A stretch of DNA of 37,449 nt from an uncultured Oscillospiraceae bacterium (lineage in GTDB: Bacteria > Bacillota > Clostridia > Oscillospirales > Oscillospiraceae), in assembly GCA_900764755.1 (NCBI GenBank), contig CAAFPE010000121.1, positions 1 through 37,449 of the forward strand, written 5' to 3'. Of this stretch, positions 14,311 to 21,935 are shown piece after piece. The position numbers were made by a program, and so were the translations under genes. Within the stretch, counting starts at the first letter, position 1, and each line of letters opens with the position of its first letter. The notes beneath the pieces were generated by a model that saw only the letters and a list, made by a program, of their open reading frames with translations, was not told the origin of the DNA and searched no databases.

Positions 14311-15981
14311 TTACCCTGGATAGCAGCCGCCTCCGATGAACTCCCGCAGCAGGGAGGTGCGGGGCACGTCGTCGGCTGGAACAGGCAGGAAATAGCTGAG
14401 GAATTTCAGCAGCCGCTTGGCCTCGATGTACTCCTCGCAGTCCTTGGGCACGGCAAAGAGCAGCGGCTCCACATAGGGCTTCAGCAGGGCAGTCTCATAG
14501 AGCAGGGCGGAGTTGAAGATCACATCCGCGCTGTCCTGGTGGGGGAAGATGTTTCGCTCCTCCCCACGGCGGACGGAGGGCCACAGCTGGATGGTGGCCC
14601 GGGCGTTATAGCCCCGGGTGCGGGCGTCCCGCTCGATCCGGCGGAGCAGGCGGGCGTCTGTGGTGGGGATGCGGTTGTGGTCGTCCACATTCAGTGTGGT
14701 CAGACAGCTGATGTAGATGCGGTATTTGCTCTCCTTGGGCAGGGAGTGGGAGAACTGGTCGTTCAGGCAGTGGATGCCCTCGATGACCAGGATGTCCTGG
14801 GGGCCAAGGGTGAGCAGGTCGCCGTTGTACTCCCGGGCGCCCTTTTTGAAGTTGAAGTGAGGGAGCTCCACCGTCTCGCCCTTTAGGAGCCGCACCATAT
14901 CCTGGTTGAACTGCGCCACATCCATGGCGCCCAGTCCCTCGAAGTCGTACTGGCCGTTTTCATCCCGGGGAGTGTCCTCCCGGTTTTTGAAGTAGTTGTC
15001 GGTGGCGATGGCGTGGGGGCGCATTCCCCGGGCCAGCAGCTGGGTGGACAGGCGGTGGGAGAAGGTGGTCTTTCCGGAGGAGGAGGGACCGGCGATCATC
15101 ACAAAGCGCACGTCCCGCCGTCTGGCGATCTCCTCAGCGATGTCTCCGATCTGCTTCTCCATCAGGGCCTCCTGAGCCAGGATCATCTGGGTGGCGCCCC
15201 CCTGAGAGATGTGCTGGTTCATCTCTGCCACATTGGAGATGTGGAGTGCCTCTGACCGGAGGGCGGAATCATGGAGGGCCTGAAAGACCTTAATGGGGGG
15301 CGTGAACGCCCCAAGGCGGCAGGGGTCCCGCAGATCGGGCAGCCGCAGGACGAAGCCGTCCTCGAAGATCTGGAGGGCGAACCACTTCAGATAGCTGGTG
15401 TCCGGGACCATATAGCCGTAAAAATAGTCGGAGAAATCCTCTAGGGAATAGACGTTGACCCGGGAGCTGATCCGGAAGCTGAGCAGCTGCGCCTTGTCCA
15501 GCATCCCACGGCTGCGAAACAGCTCGATCGCGTCCTCGGTGCTGAGAGAGGTTTTCCGGATGGGGACTGCCTGGCGGACCAGCTGGCGCATCCGCTCCTC
15601 CACCCGGTCCAGAAGGGCCTGGTCCAGGCTGAAGTCCCCCTTGGCCCGGATGAACAGGGCGCGGCTGATGGAGTACTCCACTGAGACGCGCCGGACGCGC
15701 TCCGCCCCCACCGTGTCGTAAAAGGAGGCGAGCATCAGAAAGACCACGCTGCGCTCATAGGTCTGGCGTCCCGGCCGGTCCGCTGCAGTGATCATGCGCA
15801 GGGAGCAGTCCCGGTCCAGGGGCTTGTTTAGCTCACACAGCTTTCCGTCCCGGTCTACCAGGAGGATGTCGTTGGGATAGCGGTCCTGCACATCGGCAGC
15901 GATGGCCTGATAGAGGGTGCCCAAAGGATAGTCCCGGGCCTCTCCGTCGATGATTACAGTTCTTGTGTTTGACATTTCCAT
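14311..15981 (-). CDS. Nucleoside (uridine-type) kinase with N-terminal TGS and tRNA-synthetase-like domains
   Basis: 556 aa. Residues about 5-65 resemble a TGS domain (VIIDGEARDYPLGTLYQAI). Residues about 70-270 resemble the threonyl/alanyl-tRNA synthetase second additional domain region. The C-terminal part is a phosphoribulokinase/uridine kinase P-loop domain: GPSSSGKT at 298-305, then 'DNYFKNREDTPRDENGQYDFE' (first 20: DNYFKNREDTPRDENGQYDF) and 'DILVIEGIHCLN'. This architecture is common in Clostridia and Thermotoga and is annotated as nucleoside kinase; it phosphorylates a nucleoside in the cytoplasm, exact substrate unknown. GAGGAGG is 7 nt before the ATG. A promoter followed by a terminator hairpin precedes the gene, suggesting attenuation. 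Confidence 0.9.
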   Translation of the reverse strand: MEMSNTRTVIIDGEARDYPLGTLYQAIAADVQDRYPNDILLVDRDGKLCELNKPLDRDCSLRMITAADRPGRQTYERSVVFLMLASFYDTVGAERVRRVSVEYSISRALFIRAKGDFSLDQALLDRVEERMRQLVRQAVPIRKTSLSTEDAIELFRSRGMLDKAQLLSFRISSRVNVYSLEDFSDYFYGYMVPDTSYLKWFALQIFEDGFVLRLPDLRDPCRLGAFTPPIKVFQALHDSALRSEALHISNVAEMNQHISQGGATQMILAQEALMEKQIGDIAEEIARRRDVRFVMIAGPSSSGKTTFSHRLSTQLLARGMRPHAIATDNYFKNREDTPRDENGQYDFEGLGAMDVAQFNQDMVRLLKGETVELPHFNFKKGAREYNGDLLTLGPQDILVIEGIHCLNDQFSHSLPKESKYRIYISCLTTLNVDDHNRIPTTDARLLRRIERDARTRGYNARATIQLWPSVRRGEERNIFPHQDSADVIFNSALLYETALLKPYVEPLLFAVPKDCEEYIEAKRLLKFLSYFLPVPADDVPRTSLLREFIGGGCYPG

Positions 15982-16026
15982 GAAGTAGCCTCCTCTGCTC
16001 TGGGGAGTGTTCCCATTTCAGTATTG

Positions 16027-16047
16027 GTCCCGCTGCCTGGGCGGGAC
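16027..16047 (-). promoter_or_regulatory. Hairpin in the nucleoside kinase leader
   Basis: Perfect 7-bp stem GTCCCGC (16027-16033) with GCGGGAC (16041-16047), 7-nt loop, between the leader terminator and the kinase start. Confidence 0.35.
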
Positions 16048-16068
16048 TGCGGCAGGTCGAAGGGGGAG

Positions 16069-16100
16069 AAAAAACGCCGTGCAGCCTTGGCTGCACGGCG
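16069..16100 (-). terminator. Rho-independent terminator, possible attenuator of the kinase gene
   Basis: Perfect 12-bp stem, CGCCGTGCAGCC (16075-16086) with GGCTGCACGGCG (16089-16100), 2-nt loop, followed on the minus strand by TTTTTT. It ends transcripts from the SLH and lipoprotein genes but also lies downstream of the only visible promoter for the kinase (16145-16173), about 90 nt before the kinase start. Confidence 0.88.
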
Positions 16101-16127
16101 AACTTCCGCTCCGATGGACAGGGCCCG

Positions 16128-16174
16128 GGGCCCGCCGTCCTCCTATTATACCAGACCGGGCGGGATCCATCAAG
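16128..16174 (-). repeat. Promoter-bearing direct repeat, copy 1
   Basis: 41 identical bases (16128-16168) plus, after one mismatch, five more are repeated at 17126-17172 in the same orientation. On the minus strand the copy contains TTGATG (16173-16168), 17-bp spacer and TATAAT (16150-16145), a good promoter for the nucleoside kinase gene. Confidence 0.9.
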
Positions 16175-16255
16175 GGCGCTTCGCACAGCGTCCGGTCGCC
16201 CGTTTGATTGGGGATCTGTCGGTAATTCAATTATGTGTGATACTTTTTATTGTGT

Positions 16256-16993
16256 TTAGAAGTAGAGATTATCACTTGACCAATGCCATTCTTCTAAATC
16301 CGTGCTGCTTACATAGAACAGGTGACGATTTTCTCCTTCTCCAACAAAACAAATTGGAAAGCAAACACTTGAGGGGGTAATAATGGGTGACATTGCTGTA
16401 ACTGTGATTGGAGTTCCATATTCTTCTGGTACACTGATCTCTAACCGTTTCCATGATGCACCGCCGTCCTTTGTTTCATAAATTTCAGGGCCCTGGTGGG
16501 TAGTTTGGCGGAAACAAATGAATCCGTGCTCCAGAGAAACAAACCCCACGCCGGTGACAGTAAAAGAAGGCAATCCTTGTTCGCCCACGTCTGGGGGGAT
16601 GACAATCGGAGTCCATGTACGCCCTTTGTCAGATGATAAAAACACATTATATGGCGTCCAGTTAGCAGAAGATCCGCCGCAGATAACGACCCATTGCACG
16701 CCTTGATGTGACCAGCCATAAAATGCGGATACTTCATCCTCTACTTCAATTCCATCCTCCACCTCTACTTCAATTCCATCCTCCACAGCGGGAAAGCCCT
16801 GTAAGGCAGTGCGGATTGGAAGCTTCACTGCAATTTCTCCGGAAGGATATTGTAATATAAGTTCTTCTTTGCCTGTATAAGTCTGAAGCTGCACTGTGGT
16901 CGAAAAGGGAGCGTTATTTATCTTTGAGCTACTACATGACAGACAGCACAACGCAATGAATACCATGTAAAATATATTCACCAATTTTTTCAT
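16256..16993 (-). CDS. AT-rich lipoprotein with Asp-box (BNR) repeats
   Basis: 245 aa from ATG 16993. Lipoprotein signal: MKKLVNIFYMVFIALCCLSC, with the Cys at about 20 followed by SSS. An acidic 8-residue repeat (VEDGIEVE) occurs twice at about 70-85, encoded by a 24-bp tandem duplication. Two Asp-box motifs, SSDKGRTWTP and TKDGGASWKR, indicate a beta-propeller of the sialidase/BNR type, though no sialidase active-site Arg pattern is evident and the protein is short. Probably membrane-anchored and surface-exposed; function unknown. The gene is clearly AT-richer than its neighbours and lies between two copies of a direct repeat, which suggests acquisition by transfer. Confidence 0.8.
   Translation of the reverse strand: MKKLVNIFYMVFIALCCLSCSSSKINNAPFSTTVQLQTYTGKEELILQYPSGEIAVKLPIRTALQGFPAVEDGIEVEVEDGIEVEDEVSAFYGWSHQGVQWVVICGGSSANWTPYNVFLSSDKGRTWTPIVIPPDVGEQGLPSFTVTGVGFVSLEHGFICFRQTTHQGPEIYETKDGGASWKRLEISVPEEYGTPITVTAMSPIITPSSVCFPICFVGEGENRHLFYVSSTDLEEWHWSSDNLYF
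16739..16786. repeat. 24-bp tandem duplication in the lipoprotein gene
   Basis: Two identical 24-bp units (16739-16762, 16763-16786), in frame, duplicating an acidic VEDGIEVE segment. Confidence 0.9.
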
Positions 16994-17125
16994 TGTGTCC
17001 AAATCCTCATATATCGACCTTTCAATTTGATATACATGGAATCTCAAACCATATCGATCGGATTCAAATCAAAATCTACCGTTCCACTTTGCTGATATTT
17101 TTGACTTCTATCAACATACGGCCCA

Positions 17126-17172
17126 GGGCCCGCCGTCCTCCTATTATACCAGACCGGGCGGGATCCTTCAAG
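17126..17172 (-). repeat. Promoter-bearing direct repeat, copy 2
   Basis: Second copy of the 41-bp repeat (17126-17166) plus flanking match. On the minus strand it reads TTGAAG (17171-17166), 17 bp, TATAAT (17148-17143), placed to drive the lipoprotein gene. It begins 10 bp beyond the stop of the SLH gene. Confidence 0.9.
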
Positions 17173-17181
17173 ACTGCCCCG

Positions 17182-20052
17182 TCAGTGGAGGAGGATGTAA
17201 TCGGAAGAGGCCCAGCCGGTGACCGCCTGACCGGCGGTGTCGGAAAAGAGGACCTGATACCAGCCCGGGGTATCGGTATCCAGAAGGATGATCCGGCTTC
17301 CGGTGTTCAGACGGGAGATGACCGGATCCTCCTGGCTGGGGCCGGAGCGCACACGGAGGGTGGGCTCTGCGGTGACCACGCCGATCTGTCCGGCGGGACC
17401 GCACTGGAGGACCGCCTCCGCAGTGAGGGGGCCGCAGGAGGCTGTGATGGTGACGGAGGCCTCGCCGCTGCCGGCGTAGACGTTGGTGACGACGCCCTCT
17501 GGAGAGACTGCGGCCACCGATGGATCGCTGGAGCGCCAGGTGACAGGCCCCTCACCAATGGACAGCTGGGCGGTGAGCTGGAGGGTCTCCGCCGAAGCCA
17601 GGGTCCCCTCCGTCTGGCTGAGGATCAGCTGGGCGTCCGGGTCCACCTGGGGGACGTCGGGGGTATCTGGCGACTCAGGGGTCTCAGGGATTTCAGGGAC
17701 CTCCGGGGTATCTGGAGTTTCGGGGATCTCAGGCTGGCTGGCGGGGTCATAGGTGAGCAGCTGATAGAGCAGGGCGGCCATCTCAGCCCGGGTAAGCTGT
17801 CCCCTGGGGTTGAGCACGCCGCCTGCGCCGCTGGCCAGGCCCTGGGACACCAGGGCGGCCGCATGAGGCCGGGCGTACTCCGCGATCTGGTCCCGGTCGG
17901 CGAACCGGTCCAGCACGGCGAGGTCGGGCTCCGGACTGCTCAGGCCCAGCAGGGGCATGGTCTGGTGCAGGATGGTGAAGGCCTGCTCCCGGGTGACCAG
18001 GTCGGTGGGGCCGAACAGGCCCTCCGCCACCCCGGAGACCAGGTGGTTGGCGCTGGCCCAGGTGATGGCCTGAGCGTAGTAGTCGGAGGGGGCCACATCG
18101 GAGAAGCCGGAGGAGCCGGTGACTGCGGGCTTGCCCAGGGCGTTGTACAGCATCAGGACGAAGTCGCCCCGGCGGATGGAGTAGTCCCGGCCAAACTCCG
18201 TGTTGGAGACGCCGCTGACAATACCATGCTCATAACAGTATTCCACCGCTGGATAGGACCAGTGCTCTGGGGTCACGTCGTTGTGGATATTCTCCAGCCC
18301 CACGGTCACCTTGCTGGTGCGCCCGCCGGCAGTGGCGGTGATGGTCCCGCTGCTGCCCGTTCCATCGGAGGTAAACACACCGTCCTGGGTGATGCTGCCC
18401 ACATCGCCCTCCACGCTCCAGGTCACTCCGCCGGAGCCGGGACGCAGGGCCTCCCGGGACCAGTAGGAGCCGGAGGCAGCCAGCTGGACGCTCTCACCGG
18501 CTTCCAGAGTGAGGGTGGTGAGGGGGGAGGTGCTGCCCGCCCTGGAGATGGTGAGGGAGGTCAGCGTATCCACCACATGGATCTGGGCGGAGCCCTTCAG
18601 ATCCAGGTCCCGGGAGCGGATGGCGATCTCGTCTGTCCCCGCCCTGTCACCGGCGGTGTAAATGCTGCCGTTGAAGGAGCCCAGTTCATCCTTGGAGGAG
18701 AACTCGGCATCGGAGACGCGGCGGGACACCGTGACACCGCCGTGGTCCACAGCGGCCACATCGCCCAGGGTCAGGGAGGAGCCGGTGAGCGCAGTCAGGC
18801 CGTCCTCCTGAAGGGCCAGGCGTTCCGGCTCCTGGTCCGTGGGGGCGTCGGTGACCAGCAGAATAAAGGTGGCGCAGGCCCGGGGGGAGCCGCCGGAGGG
18901 GGAGTTGTCCACCGCTGGGGCGCTGCCGCCCGGGAGCAGGACACTGAGGGTGGTGGAACCGCCGCCGTCCAGATTCACTGCCCACTGGCAGCCCTGCTGG
19001 AGCAGCTCGTCGGCCAGGTCCTTCTGGGTCAGACCGGCGGAGTAGCCGGACTGCCGGCCATCCACCGTGTAGAACACCATGGTGCCGTCCTCCTTTACCC
19101 CTACCGCAGTGCGTGGGGCCTGTCCGATGGCATAGTGCCAGGTGGAGCTGTCCGTCATTCTGCCATCAGCGATCATAATATCGCCGCAGCCCCCTGCCCA
19201 CTGGGCATCGGAGATAGCGCTGTCGGAGCAGGAGGCGGACAGGGTGACCCTGTCCCCCACCTGATAGCCGGCGAAGAGTTCGGCAAAGCCGGACTCATAG
19301 GCGGCGGTGAGGATGTAGTTGTCCTCTCCGATGGTGACGGCGTCCTGGGTCTCAAAGATCTCGGTCACCTCCAGGGTGAGCTCACCGTTGACGGTGAGGG
19401 GGGTGTCACGGTCATCCTCCGCCACCTGGAAGCGGACCATCCGGCCGCCGGCGGAGTCGGTGCGGGTGGAGACGGAGGAGAAGTCCTCATTATAAAGGTA
19501 AAGTCCGCCGGAGGAGTTTCGCCACTTGTTGAAGTGGGTGAGGGAGATCATGCTGTCGTCCCGGCGGTTGGTCAGGGTGAGTTCGACCTGGGGAGCGGCG
19601 GACAGCTCCAGGCGGCCGTCTACCACGGAGATGGCATGGTTTCCCTCAGGGCTGGACTTATACACCCCGTCCTCAATGGAGATGCCGTTGGGGATGCCGC
19701 TGCCCATGGTAAAAAAGTCGCTGTTGATGCCGCCCAGCACATGATAACCCAGGCTCTCCGCATAGCTGACCGCCTTGTTGATGGTGGCGGCCCCATAGAT
19801 GGTGCCGGAGGACTGGACCATGATGGGGGTGACGCTGCTGTCCGGCTCCAGTTGGAAGGAGAAGCTCTCCACCCGGCCGGAGGAGGGATGCTCTGATATG
19901 GTGTTGATGTACGTCAGGCCGTCAGCCAGGGTGCGGGAGGTGCTCAGCCGCGTCGTGCCGGCGGAGGCGAAGGCGGATGGGACGAGCAGAGCCGCGGTCA
20001 GCACCAGGGCAGCGGCGCGCTTGGACAGATCGTGCAGATTGGGATACTTCAT
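17182..20052 (-). CDS. SLH-anchored phosphodiester glycosidase (NAGPA domain) with BIG2 and SH3b domains
   Basis: 956 aa exported protein. Signal peptide about 1-30 (LVLTAALLVPSAFASAG). Phosphodiester-glycosidase/NAGPA-like domain about 70-402, with 'GGINSDFFTMGSGIPNG' and 'RTAVGVKEDGTMVFYTVDGR', 'QWAVNLDGGGSTTL'. BIG-like domain about 495-585. Three SLH repeats at about 590-640, 648-700 and 715-765. Pro/Glu/Thr linker 772-805. BIG2-like domain about 806-885. SH3b domain about 888-956. The SLH block would bind pyruvylated secondary wall polymer; CsaB is encoded in the divergent operon. NAGPA-type domains cleave GlcNAc-1-phosphodiester linkages in known members; here the target may be wall polymer or exopolysaccharide. 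AAGGAG is 7 nt before the ATG. Confidence 0.92.
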   Translation of the reverse strand: MKYPNLHDLSKRAAALVLTAALLVPSAFASAGTTRLSTSRTLADGLTYINTISEHPSSGRVESFSFQLEPDSSVTPIMVQSSGTIYGAATINKAVSYAESLGYHVLGGINSDFFTMGSGIPNGISIEDGVYKSSPEGNHAISVVDGRLELSAAPQVELTLTNRRDDSMISLTHFNKWRNSSGGLYLYNEDFSSVSTRTDSAGGRMVRFQVAEDDRDTPLTVNGELTLEVTEIFETQDAVTIGEDNYILTAAYESGFAELFAGYQVGDRVTLSASCSDSAISDAQWAGGCGDIMIADGRMTDSSTWHYAIGQAPRTAVGVKEDGTMVFYTVDGRQSGYSAGLTQKDLADELLQQGCQWAVNLDGGGSTTLSVLLPGGSAPAVDNSPSGGSPRACATFILLVTDAPTDQEPERLALQEDGLTALTGSSLTLGDVAAVDHGGVTVSRRVSDAEFSSKDELGSFNGSIYTAGDRAGTDEIAIRSRDLDLKGSAQIHVVDTLTSLTISRAGSTSPLTTLTLEAGESVQLAASGSYWSREALRPGSGGVTWSVEGDVGSITQDGVFTSDGTGSSGTITATAGGRTSKVTVGLENIHNDVTPEHWSYPAVEYCYEHGIVSGVSNTEFGRDYSIRRGDFVLMLYNALGKPAVTGSSGFSDVAPSDYYAQAITWASANHLVSGVAEGLFGPTDLVTREQAFTILHQTMPLLGLSSPEPDLAVLDRFADRDQIAEYARPHAAALVSQGLASGAGGVLNPRGQLTRAEMAALLYQLLTYDPASQPEIPETPDTPEVPEIPETPESPDTPDVPQVDPDAQLILSQTEGTLASAETLQLTAQLSIGEGPVTWRSSDPSVAAVSPEGVVTNVYAGSGEASVTITASCGPLTAEAVLQCGPAGQIGVVTAEPTLRVRSGPSQEDPVISRLNTGSRIILLDTDTPGWYQVLFSDTAGQAVTGWASSDYILLH

Positions 20053-20141
20053 GTTGACGCTCCTTATTCGTCTGGGAATGGATATGTACAGGCGGGCCCC
20101 TGGATGGGGACGGCAGAGGGGGCGGAAATGGAATGGACCTC

Positions 20142-20170
20142 ATTATAACAGGAACGACCTTTGATTTCAA
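20142..20170 (-). promoter_or_regulatory. Promoter of the SLH glycosidase gene
   Basis: Minus strand TTGAAA (20170-20165), 17-bp spacer, TATAAT (20147-20142). About 90-nt leader. The rest of the 314-bp divergent gap holds this and the murJ promoter, no gene. Confidence 0.75.
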
Positions 20171-20281
20171 TGCAGATCGTCCGCCAAAAAACGGAAGAGT
20201 CGGAAACTTTATAAAAATTTAAGAAACAGGGGGAAAGTATGAACAGAACATGAATCCCGACAGGAAACTGTGGGAGAGCGG

Positions 20282-20310
20282 TTGAAAAAGGGGGTGGCTT
20301 GGTGTACAAT
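20282..20310 (+). promoter_or_regulatory. Promoter of the murJ-csaB envelope operon
   Basis: TTGAAA (20282-20287), 17-bp spacer, TACAAT (20305-20310). Same -35 as the divergent SLH gene, so both may be expressed together. Confidence 0.75.
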
Positions 20311-20319
20311 AAAGCGATT

Positions 20320-20340
20320 CGCCCCCGGGATCCGGGGGCG
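20320..20340 (+). promoter_or_regulatory. GC hairpin at the 5' end of the murJ transcript
   Basis: Perfect 9-bp stem CGCCCCCGG (20320-20328) with CCGGGGGCG (20332-20340), 3-nt loop, beginning only a few bases after the predicted start of transcription. No U tract, so not a terminator; possibly protects the mRNA 5' end. Confidence 0.5.
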
Positions 20341-20366
20341 GCGGTATGGAGAGAGGAGAGGAGACA

Positions 20367-21932
20367 TTGTCAGAAAACAAGGATCATTCCACCAGGACCA
20401 TCAGTGTGGTCATGGTCATTACCCTGCTGGGGAAGCTGCTGGGCCTGTTCCGGGACCACCTGATGGCGGTTCACTATGGGACCACCGGCATGGAAGCAAA
20501 GGCGTTCTATATTGCCAGCCGCATCCCCCGGGTATTTTTCGATGTGGTGTTCGCCTCGGCTATCGCGGCCTGCTTCATCCCGGTGTTCAGTGAGTATCTC
20601 ACCCAGAAGGGGAAAAAGGAGGCCTTCCGCTTTGGAGGAAACTTCCTGTCGGTGATGGCTCTGCTCACTGCGGCCCTCACTGTGCTGGGCATCCTGTTCG
20701 CCCAGCCTCTTGTGACCCTGTTTGCAGACGGCTATGACCAGCAGACGGCGGAATTGGCGGCCTCCCTCACCCGGATGATGTTCCCCACGGTGCTGTTTAC
20801 CGGAGTGGCCTTCTCCTTTGTGGGCATTCTCCAGGCCATGGACCGGTTCAATATTCCGGCCCTCATCAGCACGGTGTCTAATCTGGTGATCATTGGCTAC
20901 TTCTTTTTCCTGGACAAGCGGTTCGGGGTGTACGGGCTGGCGGGGGCCTATCTGCTGGGCTGGCTGCTCCAGGCGGTAGTCCAGGTGCCCTCGCTGCGTC
21001 GGCTGGACTTCCGGTACCGGCCGGACTTCTCCTTCCGCTCAGAGGGGATGCGGAAGGCCTTCGCCCTGATGGGGCCGGTGATGATCTCCACTTGGGTGCA
21101 GCCCATCAACCTGACCATCAACACCAAGTTCGGCTCCCGCCTGTACGAGGGCGCGGGGGTGTCCGCCATGGAGTACTCCACCAACCTGTACCTGGTGATT
21201 GCCGGGGTGTTCATCCTGTCCATCACCAATGTGATCTTCCCACGCCTGTCCCGTCTGACAGCGGAGCACCAGGAGGGGGCCTTCCGGGATACCCTCCGGC
21301 AGACTGTCCACGGCAGCCTGTTCTTTGTCCTGCCTATGGCGGCGGGGCTGATGGTGCTGGCCAGACCCATGGTATCCTTCCTGTACGGGGGTGGAGAATT
21401 TGACGAGTTTTCTGTCTCCATCACCTCGGAGGCTCTGGTGTGGGTCTCGCTTGGGATGGTGGGCTACGGGCTTCAGAACATCCTCAGCCGTGCCTATTTC
21501 GCCCGGCTGGACGGGCGGACTCCTCTGGTGGCCGGGGGAGTATCCATCCTGGCCAACATCCTTCTTTGCATGGTGCTGACTGAGCCGATGGGTGTGGCCG
21601 GACTGGCCATCGCCTCCACAGTGTCCTCCACCCTGTACGCTGTGCTGCTGCTGGTCCCCATGGAGCTGCGGGGGGAGGGGATCCTCTCAGGCCGCTTTGG
21701 GACCGACTTTTTGAAGATGCTGATGTCTGCGGCGGGGATGACGGCGGTGGTCTGGCTGGCCCGTAACAGCCTGTCCGCCCTTCTGCCTGCGGGCAAGGCG
21801 GGGGAACTGCTCCTGCTGGGAGCCTGCGCTGTGCTGGGAGCGGCAGTCTATTTCCTGCTGGCCGGCCTGATGCGTCTGGAAGAGATGATGCTGGCCCGGG
21901 ACCTGATGAAACGAATCTTGAAACGAGGTTGA
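20367..21932 (+). CDS. murJ: MurJ/MviN-family lipid II flippase
   Basis: 521 aa from TTG 20367, multi-pass membrane protein (about 14 helices) of the MOP superfamily. Family features: 'ALTVLGILFAQPLVTLFADGYD', 'AFSFVGILQAMDRFNIPALIS' (in parts), 'LYLVIAGVFILSITNVIFPRLS' region, and 'GLMVLARPMVSFLYGGGEFD'. MurJ flips lipid-linked peptidoglycan precursors; in this operon with a polymerase and glycosyltransferases it could instead flip a wall polymer precursor. The TTG has GAGGAGAGGAG just upstream; an in-frame ATG at 20346 has only a poor G-rich site, so TTG is preferred (7 residues shorter). Confidence 0.88.
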   Translation: MSENKDHSTRTISVVMVITLLGKLLGLFRDHLMAVHYGTTGMEAKAFYIASRIPRVFFDVVFASAIAACFIPVFSEYLTQKGKKEAFRFGGNFLSVMALLTAALTVLGILFAQPLVTLFADGYDQQTAELAASLTRMMFPTVLFTGVAFSFVGILQAMDRFNIPALISTVSNLVIIGYFFFLDKRFGVYGLAGAYLLGWLLQAVVQVPSLRRLDFRYRPDFSFRSEGMRKAFALMGPVMISTWVQPINLTINTKFGSRLYEGAGVSAMEYSTNLYLVIAGVFILSITNVIFPRLSRLTAEHQEGAFRDTLRQTVHGSLFFVLPMAAGLMVLARPMVSFLYGGGEFDEFSVSITSEALVWVSLGMVGYGLQNILSRAYFARLDGRTPLVAGGVSILANILLCMVLTEPMGVAGLAIASTVSSTLYAVLLLVPMELRGEGILSGRFGTDFLKMLMSAAGMTAVVWLARNSLSALLPAGKAGELLLLGACAVLGAAVYFLLAGLMRLEEMMLARDLMKRILKRG

Positions 21933-21935
21933 GCT

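Noticed and set aside
16256..16993. Functional sialidase
   Set aside because: Two Asp-boxes are present but the protein is too short and the catalytic Arg/Tyr/Glu arrangement is not visible.
16993..19896. 967-codon open frame on the plus strand
   Set aside because: It is the antisense of the SLH glycosidase gene, whose domains are clear; Gly/His/Asp-rich composition is typical of a shadow in GC-rich DNA and there is no ribosome site.
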